DNA of 64,000 bases from contig JALHMJ010000003.1 of assembly GCA_022844105.1 (NCBI GenBank), positions 141,887 through 205,886 of the forward strand, in the 5' to 3' direction. This DNA comes from Hyphomicrobium sp. GTDB taxonomy: Bacteria; Pseudomonadota; Alphaproteobacteria; Rhizobiales; Hyphomicrobiaceae. The notes under the pieces were generated by a model, which did not search any database, had not been told where the DNA came from, and saw only the letters and a program-made list of their open reading frames with translations. Of the stretch, positions 40,171 through 48,821 are shown one piece after another. The position numbers were made by a program, and so were the translations under genes. The stretch's first letter is position 1. The number at the start of each line of letters is the position of its first letter.

Positions 40171-41057
40171 CGTCCGGCCTCCCGCGAACGCTGCTGCGCC
40201 CATTGGAAGGCGACGATCGGCACGATCAGGATGAGCAGCAAGAGAACCGCGACGGCGGACGCCACTGGCCAGTCGCGATTATTGAAGAACTCGCTCCACA
40301 GCGTCTTTCCGATCATCAGCGTCTCCGATCCACCGAGGATGTCGGGAATGACGAATTCGCCCACCGCTGGAATGAAAACGAGGAAGCAGCCGGCGACGAT
40401 GCCGGGAATGGACAGCGGAAACGTCACTTGCCAGAAGGTTTTCCACGGCGGCGAGCCCAGATCCTCTGCGGCCTCCAGAAGTCGCCCGTCGATTTTCTCC
40501 AGGCTGGCGTAAAGCGGCAGAACCATGAACGGCAGATAAGAATAGACGATGCCGATGTAGACCGCCGTCGTCGTGTTCATGATGGTCAGCGGCTCGCTGA
40601 TGACGCCGAGGTTCAAAAGCAGCGCATTCAACAATCCCTCGTTCTTCAGGATGCCGATCCAGGCATAAACGCGGATCAGGAACGAGGTCCAGAACGGCAG
40701 GATCACGAACATCATCAGCGTCGGCTGCCATTCCTTCGGCGCCCGGGCCATGCCGTAGGCGAGCGGGTAAGCGATCAGCAGAGTTATGAACGTCGAAACG
40801 GCTGCGATCTTGATGCTCGACCAGTAGGCCGCCGTGTAAAGCTCATCTGAGAAGATGAAATGGTATTTCTCAAAGTCGAGTTGGCCGAGCTGCGTTTTGA
40901 TCGTCTCCCATCCGGCCGTCAGGTCGAACACCGGTGTATAAGGCGGGATCGAGATCTCGGATTCCGACAGCGAAATCTTAAAGACGATAAGGAACGGGAT
41001 AAGAAAGAACAGCAGCATCCAGACGTAGGGCACTGCGATGACCATCCATTTACGCAT
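40167..41057 (-). CDS. potH: Polyamine ABC transporter permease, PotH type
   Basis: The partner permease, 296 residues and six predicted helices, with the EAA loop LLEAAEDLGSPPWKTFWQVTFPLSIPG. The N-terminal MRKWMVIAVPYVWMLLFFLIPF and the periplasmic loop after it match PotH/PotB. It lies between potG (59-nt gap) and potI (4-bp overlap). Confidence 0.92.
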   Translation of the reverse strand: MRKWMVIAVPYVWMLLFFLIPFLIVFKISLSESEISIPPYTPVFDLTAGWETIKTQLGQLDFEKYHFIFSDELYTAAYWSSIKIAAVSTFITLLIAYPLAYGMARAPKEWQPTLMMFVILPFWTSFLIRVYAWIGILKNEGLLNALLLNLGVISEPLTIMNTTTAVYIGIVYSYLPFMVLPLYASLEKIDGRLLEAAEDLGSPPWKTFWQVTFPLSIPGIVAGCFLVFIPAVGEFVIPDILGGSETLMIGKTLWSEFFNNRDWPVASAVAVLLLLILIVPIVAFQWAQQRSREAGR

Positions 41058-41116
41058 GTGCTACACCAGACCTTGATATGCGGAATTTGACAGGCTCGTT
41101 CCAAACATGGCGCGCC

Positions 41117-42325
41117 TCACGCTGTTAGCACGACGCCGGCATCGGCCGGCCATTCAAGCCAAACCGTGTCGTCCCACGAGATGGAACGCTCGACGCTTTG
41201 GGAGGAATTGGCGCGCAACGCCGTGACGCGGTTTCCAGCCTCCGTATGGACGTGATAGTGCGAAATCGAACCAAGATAGCCGACGTCGTCGACCCGCCCC
41301 TTGACGACGTTGATGGTGCTTTGCGGTTGTTCGAGGCTGATGCGAAACTTTTCCGGCCGCACCGACAGCCAAACCTGCTGGCCGACCACCAAGCCTTGGC
41401 AGGCGCCGGCCTTGAAGATGCGGCCATCGCCCGATGCCGGGGTAATATCGACTGTGCCGTCGCCCGGCAGGCTGACGACCTTGCCTTCCATGATGTTCAC
41501 GTCGCCGATGAACTGAGCCACGTAGCGCGTCTGCGGTGTCTCGTAGATCTCACCCGGCGTCGAAACCTGCTCAAGTGTGCCTTGATTCATGACCGCGATG
41601 CGGGAGGCCACGGTCATCGCCTCCTCCTGGTCGTGCGTGACGATGACGAATGTCGTGCCGGTCTGCTCCTGTATCCGCATCAATTCGAATTGCGCCTGGT
41701 TGCGCAATTTCTTGTCCAGTGCGCCGAGCGGCTCGTCGAGCAGCATAAGGCGCGGCTTCTTGGCAATCGCACGGGCAAGGGCCACGCGCTGCTGCTGTCC
41801 GCCGGACAATTGGTGCGGTTTGCGATGCGAGAACTTGCCGAGTTCGACCAACGCCATCGCCTCGTCGACGCGCAGCTTGATCTGGTCGTTCGGCATGCCT
41901 TCCTGACGCAAGCCGAAACCCACGTTGCGTTCCACCGTCATGTGCGGGAACAGCGCGTAGGATTGGAACATCATATTGATGTTGGAGCGCTCGTAGGGTG
42001 CCAGATCCGTGATGTCCTTGCCTTCGACGAGGATCCGCCCTTCCGACGGCCTCTCAAAGCCGGCCAGCATGCGCAGTAGGGTCGTCTTCCCGCAACCTGA
42101 TGGGCCAAGCAGCGCAAAGAACTCCCGCTCGTAGATGTCGAGTGTGATGTTGTTGACGGCAACGAAGTCGCCGAACCTTTTCGTCACGCCTTCAAAGCGA
42201 ATGATAGGTTTCTTCGCTGGATCTTTCCACGGCGCGAACCCTGATTGCGGGGCTGCCGTTCTCAAGCGCCGGTCTTGGCTTGCTGTGCCCGATGCAGTCC
42301 CGTTTATTGCCGGCGAAATAGTCAT
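41117..42325 (-). CDS. potG: Polyamine ABC transporter ATPase, PotG type
   Basis: The 402-residue ATP-binding subunit. Walker [10 protein letters not shown] (about 77), Q-loop [14 protein letters not shown], signature [14 protein letters not shown], Walker [13 protein letters not shown] and the switch His in [10 protein letters not shown] are all present. The C-terminal 120 residues form the TOBE regulatory domain. A 35-residue polar leader precedes the domain, as in other PotG proteins. It follows potF after a 105-nt gap with a stable hairpin. The ATG at 42325 gives [13 protein letters not shown]. Confidence 0.94.
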   Translation of the reverse strand: MTISPAINGTASGTASQDRRLRTAAPQSGFAPWKDPAKKPIIRFEGVTKRFGDFVAVNNITLDIYEREFFALLGPSGCGKTTLLRMLAGFERPSEGRILVEGKDITDLAPYERSNINMMFQSYALFPHMTVERNVGFGLRQEGMPNDQIKLRVDEAMALVELGKFSHRKPHQLSGGQQQRVALARAIAKKPRLMLLDEPLGALDKKLRNQAQFELMRIQEQTGTTFVIVTHDQEEAMTVASRIAVMNQGTLEQVSTPGEIYETPQTRYVAQFIGDVNIMEGKVVSLPGDGTVDITPASGDGRIFKAGACQGLVVGQQVWLSVRPEKFRISLEQPQSTINVVKGRVDDVGYLGSISHYHVHTEAGNRVTALRANSSQSVERSISWDDTVWLEWPADAGVVLTA

Positions 42326-42388
42326 TGAATAGCCTCTGACATCCGGTGGGGCGTGGAGCCAATGGTCCCGCAAACAGGTTTAATTGAA

Positions 42389-42419
42389 AACCGCGCCGGA
42401 GCAGGGCTCCAGCGCGGTT
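42389..42419 (-). terminator. Intercistronic hairpin between potF and potG
   Basis: AACCGCGC (42389-42396) pairs with GCGCGGTT (42412-42419), and inside them GGAG pairs with CTCC. Read on the minus strand it follows the potF stop by 11 nt and ends in TTTTCAATTA. Such a hairpin can attenuate transcription or protect the upstream message, giving more binding protein than membrane subunits. Confidence 0.75.
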
Positions 42420-42430
42420 CTCATCTTTGG

Positions 42431-43540
42431 TTACTTGCCGGTCAGGATCTTGGTCCAGGCTCGGGTTACGTAGCGTTGCGTCTTCGCATCCCAGGCCGTT
42501 TTGACGAACAGCTTTTTCAACGTCGCCTCGTCGGGATAGACAGCAGGGTTCGACTTGATGTCCGCGTTGATAAACTGCTGCGAAGCGAGGTTACCGTTGG
42601 CGTAGCTGATGTAGTTCGAGGCCTTCGCCATCACTTCCGGCCGATTGAGATAGTTCAGAAAAATGTGGGCTTCTTCAACGTTTTCCGCATCCCTTGGGAT
42701 CGCCATCATGTCGAACCACATCTGGGTTCCCTCTTTGGGGACGTGATACTTGATGACGACGCCGCTTTTGGCTTCCTCAGCGCGGCTCGCCGCCTGCAAG
42801 ATGTCGCCTGACCAGCCGAGTGCCATGCAGATGTCGCCATTGGCCAGCGCGTTGATGTATTCCGAAGAATGGAATTTTTTGATGAACGGCCGGATTTTCA
42901 GGACTAACTCTTCTGCCTTTTTGATGTCGTCCGGGTTTTTCGTGTTTGGATCAAGCCCGAGATAGTTTAGCGCCGGTGGCAGAATGTCTTCTGGTGAATC
43001 GAGTACAAAAATTCCGCAGTCCTTGAATTTCGCTGCGATCTCCGGCTTGAAGATCATGTCGAGGGAATCGACCGGCGCGTCTGGCATACGCTCTTTAATT
43101 TTGGCTTCGTTGTAACCGATGCCAGTTGTGCCCCACATCCAGTTGAGGGCGTATTGATTGCCTGGATCGTACACCGCCACACGGTCCGTCACGACTGGCC
43201 ACAAATTCGAGATGTTGGGAATTTTCGACTTGTCGAGCTTTTGGAAAACTCCAGCTTGAATTTGACGCGAAAGGAATGAGCCGGTGGGCACCACGATATC
43301 GTACCCTGTCTTGCCCGCCAGCAACTTGGTCTCCAGGACCTCGTTGCTGTCGAACACGTCGTAAGTCACCTTGATGCCCGTCTCTTTGGTGAAATCGGTG
43401 AGAATGGATTCATCGATATAGTCGGACCAATTGAAGACCTTGACTTCGCGGTCCTTCGCATAGGCACCAGAGGCCACCACCAGCGCTCCAGCCACCGCGC
43501 CAGCAGCCAACGCAAAACGCTTCATTCCAGCATTCAACAT
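42431..43540 (-). CDS. potF: Periplasmic polyamine-binding protein, PotF type
   Basis: A 369-residue solute-binding protein with a signal peptide ending near GAYA. The start of the mature chain VKVFNWSDYIDESILTDFTKETGIKVTYDVFDSNEVLETKLL is highly characteristic of PotF/PotD. The conserved YDIVVPTG and WMWGTTGIGYN segments follow. It feeds PotGHI with putrescine or a related diamine. AGGAG lies about 7 nt before the ATG. The operator palindrome is 88 nt upstream, shared with the divergent GntR gene. Confidence 0.95.
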   Translation of the reverse strand: MLNAGMKRFALAAGAVAGALVVASGAYAKDREVKVFNWSDYIDESILTDFTKETGIKVTYDVFDSNEVLETKLLAGKTGYDIVVPTGSFLSRQIQAGVFQKLDKSKIPNISNLWPVVTDRVAVYDPGNQYALNWMWGTTGIGYNEAKIKERMPDAPVDSLDMIFKPEIAAKFKDCGIFVLDSPEDILPPALNYLGLDPNTKNPDDIKKAEELVLKIRPFIKKFHSSEYINALANGDICMALGWSGDILQAASRAEEAKSGVVIKYHVPKEGTQMWFDMMAIPRDAENVEEAHIFLNYLNRPEVMAKASNYISYANGNLASQQFINADIKSNPAVYPDEATLKKLFVKTAWDAKTQRYVTRAWTKILTGK

Positions 43541-43627
43541 TTACGAACTCCTGTTTGGAGAGCTTTAGGCACGGCAGAGTGCCGGCCCCGCGCATGCACC
43601 CGCGCTCCACTTGCAACGAGCCCCCAT

Positions 43628-43637
43628 TGTGATCACA
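43628..43637. promoter_or_regulatory. Palindromic operator between potF and gntR
   Basis: TTGTGATCACAA with the core at 43628-43637, 88 nt from the potF ATG and 88 nt from the regulator ATG. The central position suggests that the regulator controls both the transporter and itself. Confidence 0.75.
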
Positions 43638-43724
43638 AAATTCCAGGGCTACAAGTCTATCGTTTCACGAAAGTGTCGAAGTCGTCGGCGGCAGCCTCCG
43701 CTGGCGTGAGGAGGAACCCGTCGC

Positions 43725-44447
43725 ATGAAGCGTTTTGCGGATGCAACGGCCGGTGTCAAATCGGGCCGGACCGACGACGACGCTCAGACAATTCAAGGCT
43801 TTGTCGGGGTTACGACCCACGAGGAAGTCTACCGGCGCGTGCGCGAGCAGATCCTGTTCGGTGGTATCAAGCCCGGGTCGGCGGTTACCTTGCGCGGCTT
43901 GGCCGATGAATTGGGTGTCAGCTCCATGCCGGTGCGTGAGGCCGTGCGTCGGCTGATCGCAGAACGCGCGCTTCTTCTTCAGGACAACCGTCGCGTGATG
44001 GTTCCGCCCATGACCCGCGAGGCGTTCGACCAGATCCTCTTCGCGCGCCGTGCGCTCGAACCTGAACTGGCGGCCCGGGCGCTTGAAAAGCTCAAAAAAG
44101 CTGATATCGCGGACCTTCAGGCGATCGATCAATCGATCGACATCGCCATGCGCGCTGGCGATACTGAGGGCTACATGCGGGCCAACTATCGGTTTCATTT
44201 TGCCCTCTATCGCAAGTCTGAATCGTGGACCCTGGTCGCCCTTGTCGAGAGCATCTGGCTGCAATTCGGCCCGTTCATGCGCACGGCATACGGCCGCATA
44301 GGGACGTCGACGATCGAAGACCACCATGAGTTCGCATTGGCTGCGATGGCAAAGCACGACGCATCCGGCCTGCGATCTGCGATCGACGCCGACATCGGAC
44401 AGGGGATGGGATTTATTGGGGACGCGGTTTTATCCCGTCCGTCCTGA
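43725..44447 (+). CDS. GntR-family regulator, FCD type
   Basis: A 240-residue FadR-subfamily regulator. The N-terminal winged helix (about 35-100) includes THEEVYRRVREQILFGGIKPGSAVTLRGLADELGVSSMPVREAVRRL, broken here only by length; the helical FCD effector domain (about 105-230) follows with likely metal-binding His residues in RFHFALY and EDHHEFALAAM. AGGAGG lies 10 nt before the ATG. It sits in the polyamine locus, beside the operator at 43628, and four copies of that palindrome precede the locus genes. A polyamine or its glutamylated form as ligand is inferred. Confidence 0.92.
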   Translation: MKRFADATAGVKSGRTDDDAQTIQGFVGVTTHEEVYRRVREQILFGGIKPGSAVTLRGLADELGVSSMPVREAVRRLIAERALLLQDNRRVMVPPMTREAFDQILFARRALEPELAARALEKLKKADIADLQAIDQSIDIAMRAGDTEGYMRANYRFHFALYRKSESWTLVALVESIWLQFGPFMRTAYGRIGTSTIEDHHEFALAAMAKHDASGLRSAIDADIGQGMGFIGDAVLSRPS

Positions 44448-44506
44448 GAGTTGACCGCCAGATCGTAAAGTCTCCACCTGACCCTGACTTGAGTTCCGCT
44501 TCAACA

Positions 44507-44516
44507 TGTGATCACA
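44507..44516. promoter_or_regulatory. Palindromic operator, PuuA-like promoter
   Basis: ATGTGATCACAT with the core at 44507-44516, 165 nt upstream of the PuuA-like gene. A degenerate half-site, CGATCACAATT, lies at 44568-44578, nearer the start. Confidence 0.65.
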
Positions 44517-44680
44517 TTCGTCGGCCCAACCGGTGCTTGCGATTAGCTGAAATCAGCAATTATCAAACGATCACAATTGTTTAGCTGGGGGCCGACAAAG
44601 AAGGTCCAAGCCCGGGTTGTCCGGGCCGTCTTCGGGCAGATCGCAATTAAACCAATCACAGCGGTTCATCAGGTGCCATC

Positions 44681-46081
44681 ATGACAGTCGAGCAGCGTAC
44701 CGGGTCTGGCGAGAGCGAGATTTTGGGCGTCGGGACGACGGCCGAAAGCGTCCGGGCGTGGGTCCGGGCGCACAGAATTGAAGAAGTCGACTGCGCAGTA
44801 CCCGACATTGCGGGAGTGGCGCGTGGCAAAACCATGCCCGTTGAAAAATTCGTCAAGCTCGAACCGGTTCACCTGCCGATCTCGATTTTCCATCAAACCA
44901 TCACCGGCGATTACGTTGGCTTCGAGGAGGATGGTCAGGCGCTCTACGCCGAGAGCGATCTGATGATGGTTCCTGATTTGACCACGATCCGCCCGGCACC
45001 CTGGGCATCGAGCCCCACCGCGCAGGTCATTCACGATGCCACATGGCAAAACGGTGACCCGGTCGAAATCGCGCCGCGCGCGGTTCTGCGCCGAGTGGTC
45101 GAACTGTACCAGAAAGAGGGCTGGTCGGCGGTCGTCGCGCCGGAACTTGAATTTTATCTGACAAAGACCAATCCCGACCCCGATTATCCGCTCGAACCGC
45201 CGACAGGGCGTTCAGGCCGCAAGGGGTCCGGCCGTCAGGCCTATAGCCTCGGCGCCGTCGATGAATACGACAAGATCGTCGATGACATCTACGAATTTGC
45301 CGAACTTCAGTATCTGCAGATCGATACAATCATTCAAGAAGGTGGCGCCGCGCAGCTTGAGATCAACCTCATCCACGGCGATCCAGTGCATCTCGCCGAT
45401 CAGGTGTTCCTGTTCAAGCGAACGATCCGTGAAGCAGCCTTCAAGCATGGATGCTACGCGACCTTCATGGCCAAGCCGCTCGAGAACGAGCCCGGCAGCG
45501 CGATGCACATTCATCAGAGCATTGTCGATAGCAAAACCGGCAAGAACATTTTTACCGACGAAAGCGGCGGGCCGAGCCCGCTCTTCCATCACTTCCTCGC
45601 CGGCCAGCAGAACTTTCTGCCGTCCGCTATGTGTCTCTTCGCACCGTATGTGAACTCTTATCGCCGTCTTGTCCCGGGCGGTGCCGCCCCGATCAATGTC
45701 GAATGGGGGCTCGATAATCGGTCCGCAGGCTTGCGCATTCCGGTCTCCGGACCGTCCGCGCGGCGGGTTGAAAACCGCCTGCCTGGTTCGGATAGCAATC
45801 CCTACCTCGCGATTGCTGCCAGCCTCGCCTGCGGTTACATCGGCATGAAGCAGAAGCTCACGCCGCGTCCCGCCATTTCGGGCAACGCCTACCGCAACGA
45901 CCATCAGCTGCCGCGTGGACTATTGGAAGCGCTGCTCGAATTCGAAGACAGCAAGGAACTGCACAAAATTCTCGGGGACCGCTTCAGCCACGTGTATTTG
46001 CAGATGAAGCGGTCCGAATTCGAAGAATTTATGCGGGTCATCAGCCCCTGGGAGCGTGAGTATCTTTTGCTCAGCGTCTAG
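44681..46081 (+). CDS. puuA: Glutamine synthetase-family ligase, PuuA-like
   Basis: A 466-residue enzyme of the glutamine synthetase superfamily. Seen are the N-terminal beta-grasp domain (VDCAVPDIAGVARGKTMP), the metal-binding VAPELEFYL and GAAQLEINLIHGDP, the SAMHIHQSI motif with an ATP/metal His, and the ring segment SARRVENRLPGSDSNPYLAIAASL. It lacks the adenylylation-site Tyr loop of GlnA. Gamma-glutamylputrescine synthetase is the best reading given the Pot transporter, PuuB-like oxidase and operator sites. Gamma-glutamylmethylamide synthetase, found in methylotrophs, belongs to the same superfamily and cannot be excluded. Confidence 0.85.
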   Translation: MTVEQRTGSGESEILGVGTTAESVRAWVRAHRIEEVDCAVPDIAGVARGKTMPVEKFVKLEPVHLPISIFHQTITGDYVGFEEDGQALYAESDLMMVPDLTTIRPAPWASSPTAQVIHDATWQNGDPVEIAPRAVLRRVVELYQKEGWSAVVAPELEFYLTKTNPDPDYPLEPPTGRSGRKGSGRQAYSLGAVDEYDKIVDDIYEFAELQYLQIDTIIQEGGAAQLEINLIHGDPVHLADQVFLFKRTIREAAFKHGCYATFMAKPLENEPGSAMHIHQSIVDSKTGKNIFTDESGGPSPLFHHFLAGQQNFLPSAMCLFAPYVNSYRRLVPGGAAPINVEWGLDNRSAGLRIPVSGPSARRVENRLPGSDSNPYLAIAASLACGYIGMKQKLTPRPAISGNAYRNDHQLPRGLLEALLEFEDSKELHKILGDRFSHVYLQMKRSEFEEFMRVISPWEREYLLLSV

Positions 46082-46086
46082 CCGAA

Positions 46087-46593
46087 CTAGGCGGCTTCAG
46101 ACGCGCCCGGCACGATCCGTCGAAGCAGAGCCTTGAAAGCTTCACGATCGCTGTTGCTGAAGCCCGTCAACAATTCTTCTTCCACATCGCGCGCGATGGG
46201 CAAAGCACGCATTAAAATGCTGCGGCCTTCGTCAGTGACCTGAACCGCATACATGCGTGCATCGGCTTTCGTCCGCTCGCGGTGGATGAGACCGCGCATT
46301 TCCAGTCGCCGAACAATATCGGCCAGCGTTGACCTATCGATTCCAGAGACCACGCAGAGGGTTGTCTGGCTGGGCTGATCCATGCCGTCAATTGCGGCAA
46401 GCACGATGAATTGCCGTGCCGTAATGCCGAGGTGACCTGATGCGCGTGCAAACAATTCCTCGGCATGCTGCCCCGCGCGATGCAGGAGATGCGTCGCGCT
46501 GAGCGAGGCAAAATCCAAAACAGATCCACGCTCGATATCCGGCCGGTTTTCCGAACGTTCTATATGCTCTGCCAGAGAACTCTTCATCATCAT
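46087..46593 (-). CDS. MarR-family transcription regulator
   Basis: A 168-residue winged-helix protein. The recognition region is QTTLCVVSGIDRSTLADIVRRLEMRGLI, followed by the wing HRERTKADARMYAVQVTDEGR with the D-x-R typical of MarR proteins. The N- and C-terminal helices form the dimer interface. It is convergent with the PuuA-like gene, 5 nt between stops, and divergent from the AraC gene. Three consecutive ATG codons open the frame. Ligand and targets are unknown. Confidence 0.9.
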   Translation of the reverse strand: MMMKSSLAEHIERSENRPDIERGSVLDFASLSATHLLHRAGQHAEELFARASGHLGITARQFIVLAAIDGMDQPSQTTLCVVSGIDRSTLADIVRRLEMRGLIHRERTKADARMYAVQVTDEGRSILMRALPIARDVEEELLTGFSNSDREAFKALLRRIVPGASEAA

Positions 46594-46801
46594 CTCATTT
46601 CAAAACGGCGCTTGAGCTGCGGCTGCGCGGCGCCGTTGGTTCCAGATTACGCTTGAGGTCAGGGGAACCTGCGCGCTGCCGCGATTGTTTGATCCCTAAA
46701 AATCGATATGGGGCCTCCGGATCGGCCTTACATTGGCATTTCGCGACAGTTTGATATGTTTGGCCTCAACGGAAAACACGACCGCGTGAGAAGGCGTCGC
46801 C

Positions 46802-47893
46802 ATGCTCGAATTTTCCGCAGACCGACTGGGAGTCCAACGATGCGGCATCTTTGTGGAGTTGCCACCTCTGTTGCGCGAGTTGAGCTTCGACCCGGAATCT
46901 GTGTTGGCCGCGCGTGCCTTCACTCTGAACGATTTCAACGATGAAGACCGCCCTTTGCCTTTCGCATGTGCCGTTCGACTGATCGATGACTGCGCCCGCA
47001 TCACAGGCCTCAGGCACTTCGGGCTGGTCCTTGGATTGCGAGCTAAGACATCGCATCTGGGACTCATCGGTGAAATGCTGCGCAATGCCCCCACCCTTGG
47101 CCGGGCGGTGGTGAACTTCATCGACAACCACCACCGTTTCGTTCGAGGCGGTGCGCCCTACGTGATCGAGCAGGATCCCTACCTCGAACAGCGTAAGGAA
47201 CGCTTGGTGATCGGTTATCGCTGCCTGATCCCGTCCCTGCCGACGTTACAATTCCAGCTTGCCTCCGTCGGGGCCGGCATAAGCTTTGTGCGCGAACTGT
47301 CCGGCTTGAAGCCGTCCGAAGTCCTCTTGGGTTGCGGCGCCAGCTTCGTGCCCGCTGCTGAGGTGCAATCGCTCATTAGACCAGCCACGGTGACTTACGA
47401 CGCGCATCACTTTGCAATGGTCTTTCCAGCCGCCGCGATCGCAGCTCCCGTGATCGGGGCCGATCCGTTGCTTTACCGGCAGGCTCTGACTGCGGTGCAC
47501 GGCTACTGGAACGGGGTTGAACCCGATTTTGTCGATCAGGTGCGCCGACTTCTGCTCCCGGTTCTACTCGCCGAGCGCTCTCACATGCGCCTCTTGAGTG
47601 AGGCCGTGAATATGCATCCGCGAACCATCAATCGCCGCTTGAGAGATCACGGGACAACATTGCGCACACTCGTCAACGAGGCCCGTTTTGACGTCGCCCG
47701 CCAGCTACTGAAAAATACGGATCTGCCCGTCGCCTCGGTCGCGTCCGCGATGGGTTACTCCGAGCCGGGCGTATTTGTTCGTGCATTCCGGCAATGGTCC
47801 GGCCTGACACCGGACACATGGAGAAAAGCGCTGCCACTGGACATCAGCAGCACTGCGGATGAACTCAACGCTCTTGGCGGGTCGTCAGCTTAA
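46802..47893 (+). CDS. AraC-family regulator
   Basis: A 363-residue regulator with an N-terminal effector domain of the arabinose-binding type (about 25-215), beginning ERELSFDPES-like segment LRELSFDPESVL, and a C-terminal double helix-turn-helix (about 260-345) with ASVASAMGYSEPGVFVRAFRQWSGLTP. This pattern is the OruR/ArgR-like group of AraC regulators often tied to amino-acid catabolism. AGAAGG lies 7 nt before the ATG. It overlaps the end of the next, convergent gene by 4 bp. Confidence 0.9.
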   Translation: MLEFSADRLGVQRCGIFVELPPLLRELSFDPESVLAARAFTLNDFNDEDRPLPFACAVRLIDDCARITGLRHFGLVLGLRAKTSHLGLIGEMLRNAPTLGRAVVNFIDNHHRFVRGGAPYVIEQDPYLEQRKERLVIGYRCLIPSLPTLQFQLASVGAGISFVRELSGLKPSEVLLGCGASFVPAAEVQSLIRPATVTYDAHHFAMVFPAAAIAAPVIGADPLLYRQALTAVHGYWNGVEPDFVDQVRRLLLPVLLAERSHMRLLSEAVNMHPRTINRRLRDHGTTLRTLVNEARFDVARQLLKNTDLPVASVASAMGYSEPGVFVRAFRQWSGLTPDTWRKALPLDISSTADELNALGGSSA

Positions 47894-48189
47894 TGCATGT
47901 ACGACGTGTTGCCGCCGATCGGCGATGTCGGCTGTTCAAAGAAGAAATCGCCCATGAGCGGCGAACCCGAGGTCCGCGCGTTCAAGCTGGGATCCTGGCG
48001 ACGGGTGTCGCCAATGACATCCGCCTTCTTCACCGTGTAGCCGCCCCGGCGGCCATAGTAGCTTTTGCCTGTCAGCGGCTTCGCCTGCTTCTGGGAGGTC
48101 TGAGCCTCTGCCGGCTCTACCGTTGTGCCCGCGGCAAAGCCGGACACCAGAAGAGCCACGAACAGTGCCTTGAGCAGAATACCGGCCAC
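47890..48189 (-). CDS. Small exported protein
   Basis: A 99-residue protein with signal peptide MAGILLKALFVALLVSGFAAG, cleaved near PAEAQ. The mature part is polar and glycine-rich, with GKSYYGRRGGYTVKKADVIGDTRRQDPSLN, and is probably unstructured. I do not recognise a family. It is convergent with the AraC gene, overlapping its end by 4 bp. Confidence 0.7.
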   Translation of the reverse strand: MAGILLKALFVALLVSGFAAGTTVEPAEAQTSQKQAKPLTGKSYYGRRGGYTVKKADVIGDTRRQDPSLNARTSGSPLMGDFFFEQPTSPIGGNTSYMH

Positions 48190-48373
48190 GGGAAGCCTCC
48201 AGAAAGTATTGATGAGCCGACGTTAATGCGCTCGCGCTGTCCGGTCTAGCATGTGGCGGTTAATTCTTCTTAGGCAAGAGGCGCGGAGGACACACACGAG
48301 GGACCGTTGACCCTGATGACAAGCCGCCGCCAGCCACGCTTGACAACGCCCTCGTACCGGGCCTCGATAGGTC

Positions 48374-48817
48374 ATGCAACCTGATACGCCGGTCCTGCTC
48401 ATCAAAACGCGGCCAAGCGCCGTTCCGGCTGCCCGTTACGCCGCGGGCTCGATCCGACGGGCGTTGTTGGTTTGCATCATCGGGCTTGCTGTTCTCGGAG
48501 GGGTGGCCGCTGGCGTGGCCTTGGCGCCGGTCACTCCGGTCGAGGCCGAATACGTCATGCTGATCCGCTTCATGGCGGTCATGAAAGCCGCGATTGTCGT
48601 GGCGTGCATCGCCCTGGTCGCTTGGCGTCTCGGCGACGACATCACGCCCGGTTTGGCCGCCGCTTACATCGCAGCAGTCGGCCTGCTAGCGATTTCACCC
48701 GGACTGATCTGGAACTTGGCGGCTCTGCCGGCCGCAAGCGCGATTTTTCATGCGGGGCTATTGCTCGGTTTGGCGTTGGCCGCCGCCGACGGTTATGCCC
48801 GCCGCCGGCCAAGATAA
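48374..48817 (+). CDS. Four-helix membrane protein
   Basis: A 147-residue protein with four hydrophobic helices (about 30-53, 64-84, 91-109 and 115-137) and positively charged ends (TRPSAVPAARYAAGSIRR and RRRPR). No motif suggests a function and I recognise no family. A TTGACA occurs 24 nt before the ATG. It is convergent with recQ, 4 nt between stops. Confidence 0.65.
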   Translation: MQPDTPVLLIKTRPSAVPAARYAAGSIRRALLVCIIGLAVLGGVAAGVALAPVTPVEAEYVMLIRFMAVMKAAIVVACIALVAWRLGDDITPGLAAAYIAAVGLLAISPGLIWNLAALPAASAIFHAGLLLGLALAAADGYARRRPR

Positions 48818-48821
48818 CCAG

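Noticed and set aside
43628-43637. Reading TGTGATCACA as a CRP site
   Set aside because: CRP sites are TGTGA-N6-TCACA; here the half-sites abut without a spacer, so a GntR-type site fits better.
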